DNA from: Nitrosopumilus sp. | Lineage (GTDB): Archaea; Thermoproteota; Nitrososphaeria; Nitrososphaerales; Nitrosopumilaceae | Assembly (NCBI RefSeq): GCF_025699125.1 | Contig: NZ_JAILWC010000001.1 | Location: 228,884 to 292,883, forward strand | Length of the DNA stretch: 64,000 bases | Direction of reading: 5' to 3' | Shown: positions 62,212 to 64,000 of the stretch, in pieces | Numbering within the stretch: position 1 is the first letter of the stretch | How the letters are laid out: each line of letters starts with the position of its first letter | The notes under the pieces: generated by a model | Told to the model about the DNA's origin: nothing | Seen by the model: only the letters and a program-made list of their open reading frames with translations | Database searches by the model: none | Program-made: the position numbers and the translations under genes

Positions 62212-62448
62212 TTATTCATTAATCTCAATATCTTCTAAAATCTCTAAATGGTATAAGTATGACTCAAAAACCATTGGGGCATTTTGCTGCAGTGATTTTT
62301 TAATACTTTTAGAAACTTCTGTGGTTTGCTTCATATCTGTAGTACTGTTTTCTAATATGAAAATACGTTGAACGAAATTTGGTTGACTAATACATGAATA
62401 TGTTTTATTGATAAATATCTCATTATTTTCTCTAATGTGCTCTAGCAT
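62212..62448 (-). CDS. Hypothetical protein
   Basis: A 78-residue frame starting at an ATG, MLEHIRENNEIFINKTYSC, with a helical middle and acidic end (HLEILEDIEINE). The protein looks plausible but has no recognised domain. Its start is only 10 bp from the operator of the opposite gene, so it is not clearly under that operator. Confidence 0.4.
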   Translation of the reverse strand: MLEHIRENNEIFINKTYSCISQPNFVQRIFILENSTTDMKQTTEVSKSIKKSLQQNAPMVFESYLYHLEILEDIEINE

Positions 62449-62457
62449 TCATGAGTA

Positions 62458-62476
62458 TGTTTGAAATAAACAAACT
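62458..62476 (+). promoter_or_regulatory. 19-bp operator for the soluble kinase at 62508
   Basis: TGTTTG-N7-CAAACT, 11 of 12 arm matches, ends 32 bp before the ATG at 62508. TATA-like GTAATATGG lies between. Confidence 0.65.
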
Positions 62477-62507
62477 GTACGTAATATGGTGCTTAGAATA
62501 ATTTCTT

Positions 62508-63587
62508 ATGATGTTGGTAGATAATCCTATGGAACGAGATCCAGTTCTACGTGATTTGACTGAAATTTCAGTTAATGCCCTAAAGGATTTAGAACTAGCT
62601 AGAAAGGAACTTAAAGAAAACGATCTCCGAATGCAAGAAATGAACAAACTTGCAAATGAACGAGTAAATGAAATGTCTAGAGTTAATCAGCAACTTCAAG
62701 ATAAAATATCTTTTGTAGAAACCATGACAAAATCAATCCAAGAAAAAAATGAACACCTTGAAAAAGAATTAAAAATTACTGAAACAGAAAAAATCAATTA
62801 CAGCAAACTCAATTCATTATTAAAAGAAGATCTTACTAAAGTAATTAAAAAAGAAAAAGAACTCTCCATCAAACAAATTTTCCTTGAAAGAAAAGTAAAG
62901 GAACAGGCCGAGAATTTAATGAAAGGCGAAAAAATGTCTATAATAGGAACATTTACGTCCAGATTGGCTCATGATATAAGAAATCCGTTATCAAAATTAA
63001 AAATGTCTCATGATATTTTATGTAATTCTCCAAACATGCCAGTACTTGAAAAAATAAAACATCAGCAAAGAATTGAGTCTGCTATTTCTAATATGACTCA
63101 TATTATTGAAGATGTTTTAGAATTTGTTCGAATGTCTGAACTTAACATGCATGAAACATCATTAAAAACAATCATAAAATCTAGTCTTGAAGGGATTCAT
63201 ATTCCGCCATCAGTGAAATTAGAAATTAAAGGGGATGATCGAATGACTTTATGTGATTCTAGAAAATTAGAAGCGGTGTTTATCAATCTTATTACAAATG
63301 CTATTGAATCCATCCGTGGAAAAGGATTTGTAACTATAATCATTAAGGATAACAAAGAAAATATCGAAATATGTTTTGAAGATTCAGGATCTGGTGTAAT
63401 TCCACGTTTGCAGGAGAAAATTTTTGAACCAATGTTTACAACAAAACAGCATGGTACTGGACTAGGATTGGCTATTTGTAAAATGATAGTTGAACAACAT
63501 GGGGGTAGATTAATTTACAAAAACACTCCCTCTACATTCTCAGTACTTATGCCAAAAGTTAACAATTCAACAATGGTGGCACAATAA
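62508..63587 (+). CDS. Soluble histidine kinase with long N-terminal coiled coil
   Basis: A 359-residue kinase. Residues about 20-140 form a continuous coiled coil (LELARKELKENDLRMQEMNK). The phosphoacceptor lies in SRLAHDIRNPLSKLKMS. The ATP domain shows INLITNAIESIRG, DSGSGV, IFEPMFTTKQHGTGLGLAI. No separate sensor domain is seen, as in the kinase at 3795. The second ATG at 62511 is an alternative start. A Cys-rich small protein follows 3 bp later. Confidence 0.9.
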   Translation: MMLVDNPMERDPVLRDLTEISVNALKDLELARKELKENDLRMQEMNKLANERVNEMSRVNQQLQDKISFVETMTKSIQEKNEHLEKELKITETEKINYSKLNSLLKEDLTKVIKKEKELSIKQIFLERKVKEQAENLMKGEKMSIIGTFTSRLAHDIRNPLSKLKMSHDILCNSPNMPVLEKIKHQQRIESAISNMTHIIEDVLEFVRMSELNMHETSLKTIIKSSLEGIHIPPSVKLEIKGDDRMTLCDSRKLEAVFINLITNAIESIRGKGFVTIIIKDNKENIEICFEDSGSGVIPRLQEKIFEPMFTTKQHGTGLGLAICKMIVEQHGGRLIYKNTPSTFSVLMPKVNNSTMVAQ

Positions 63588-63590
63588 CTC

Positions 63591-63779
63591 ATGCAAACTT
63601 ATCGTAAAGAATTAATTGGAACCTTAGCTGAACAAATAACAAACTGTATGTATTGTTCATTGGATGGATATGTTTGTAAAATTCATGCACAAATTACAAC
63701 TAAAACCATATTTGAAAACACACAAAAAATTATGGATGAATTAAAATCTTGTACAAAGATTTATGGGAAGTGTGTTTGA
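63591..63779 (+). CDS. Small Cys-rich protein next to the soluble kinase
   Basis: A 62-residue protein with CMYCSLDGYVCKIH (C-x2-C-x6-C-x2-H) and two more Cys near the end (KSCTKIYGKCV). A zinc- or redox-active site is plausible. It follows the kinase by 3 bp and probably shares its transcript, so it may serve as its input or partner. The family is not recognised. Confidence 0.6.
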   Translation: MQTYRKELIGTLAEQITNCMYCSLDGYVCKIHAQITTKTIFENTQKIMDELKSCTKIYGKCV

Positions 63780-63791
63780 AAAAATCACACT
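63773..63791 (+). promoter_or_regulatory. 19-bp operator for the receiver at 63827
   Basis: TGTTTG-N7-CACACT, 10 of 12 arm matches, ends 36 bp before the ATG at 63827. TATA-like CATAATTATAC lies at about 63804-63814. The site overlaps the end of the Cys-rich gene. Confidence 0.6.
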
Positions 63792-63826
63792 AGTCAATAT
63801 GTATCATAATTATACTTTGTTTAGGT

Positions 63827-64000
63827 ATGGCTAGAAAATTTCCTGTAATATTACTTGCTGATGATTCTCAGGCATTTAGGGTATTTTGTAGGGATGCAAT
63901 TAAAAATTCTATAAAATTTATTCAAATTATAGAGGCTTCAGATGGAATTGAAACCTTAAAACAGTATCAATTACATAGACCTGATGTAATTTTATTGGAT
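63827..64000 (+). CDS. Response regulator receiver domain (partial, runs off the right edge)
   Basis: The visible 58 residues start MARKFPVILLADDSQAF and end RPDVILLD. The acidic pair in LADDS and the phosphoacceptor Asp of ILLD are present. Any output domain lies beyond the window. It has its own operator and promoter. Confidence 0.8.
   Translation, partial: MARKFPVILLADDSQAFRVFCRDAIKNSIKFIQIIEASDGIETLKQYQLHRPDVILLD

Noticed and set aside
1-64000. Search for tRNA, rRNA, insertion sequences and phage genes
   Set aside because: No cloverleaf, rRNA block, transposase or integrase was seen. The only repeats are the archaellin blocks, the 15-bp series and the cupredoxin internal repeat.

Overview
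The window is strongly AT-rich archaeal DNA, most likely from an ammonia-oxidising Nitrososphaerota (Thaumarchaeota) of the Nitrosarchaeum/Nitrosopumilus type. The clues are a crenarchaeal-style archaellum cluster (archaellins, arlX-like, G, F, H, I, J) beside a complete chemotaxis set, a bacterial-type uvrBAC operon, TrmB and cupredoxin proteins, many TTG starts, and leaderless promoters with a TATA box about 27 bp before the start codon. No amo gene, rRNA or tRNA lies in the window, so the lineage is inferred from gene content.

Layout. 1-9.9 kb holds housekeeping genes: one-carbon/folate metabolism (5-formyl-THF cyclo-ligase, folD, purN), an MBL-fold nuclease, glycerate 2-kinase, an iron alcohol dehydrogenase, a flavin/F420 oxidoreductase and several small Cys-rich or coiled-coil proteins. 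9.9-18.6 kb holds a PNPOx-like protein, the overlapping uvrB-uvrA-uvrC operon and a secreted cupredoxin. 19-33 kb is a signalling region: a stand-alone CheR, several receiver-only response regulators, two histidine kinases of the window's four, a soluble receptor with a duplicated signalling-plus-Cache unit, a zinc-finger/NDH-2 fusion and membrane proteins of unknown role. 33.5-40.9 kb is the chemotaxis cluster (cheY, cheR, cheC, cheA, cheB, cheW and a soluble MCP). 41-52 kb is the archaellum cluster, with five archaellin genes that share almost identical 5' ends and promoters. 52-64 kb holds a TrmB regulator, a TPR protein, large surface proteins, a metzincin-like protease, more kinases and receivers, and DUF1059-like small proteins.

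Main discovery. A 19-bp imperfect palindrome, TGTTTG-N7-CAAACA, sits directly upstream of the TATA box in front of about 27 genes, usually 32-42 bp before the start codon. The genes are almost all signalling, motility or surface genes: chemotaxis promoters, all five archaellins, the soluble receptors, several histidine kinases and receivers, a TPR protein, surface proteins and a DUF1059 protein. It is nearly absent from the metabolic part of the window. This looks like one regulon joining chemosensing, motility and cell-surface functions under an unidentified DNA-binding protein. The fixed spacing also helps choose several start codons.

How the parts may work together. Soluble receptors with inverted architecture (signalling hairpin first, sensor last) would feed CheA/CheW and CheY, with adaptation by CheR, CheB and CheC. 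Many receiver-only proteins and soluble kinases suggest a branched phosphorelay without DNA-binding outputs. The archaellum is the likely final output, and its filament could be diversified by recombination among the homogenised archaellin copies.
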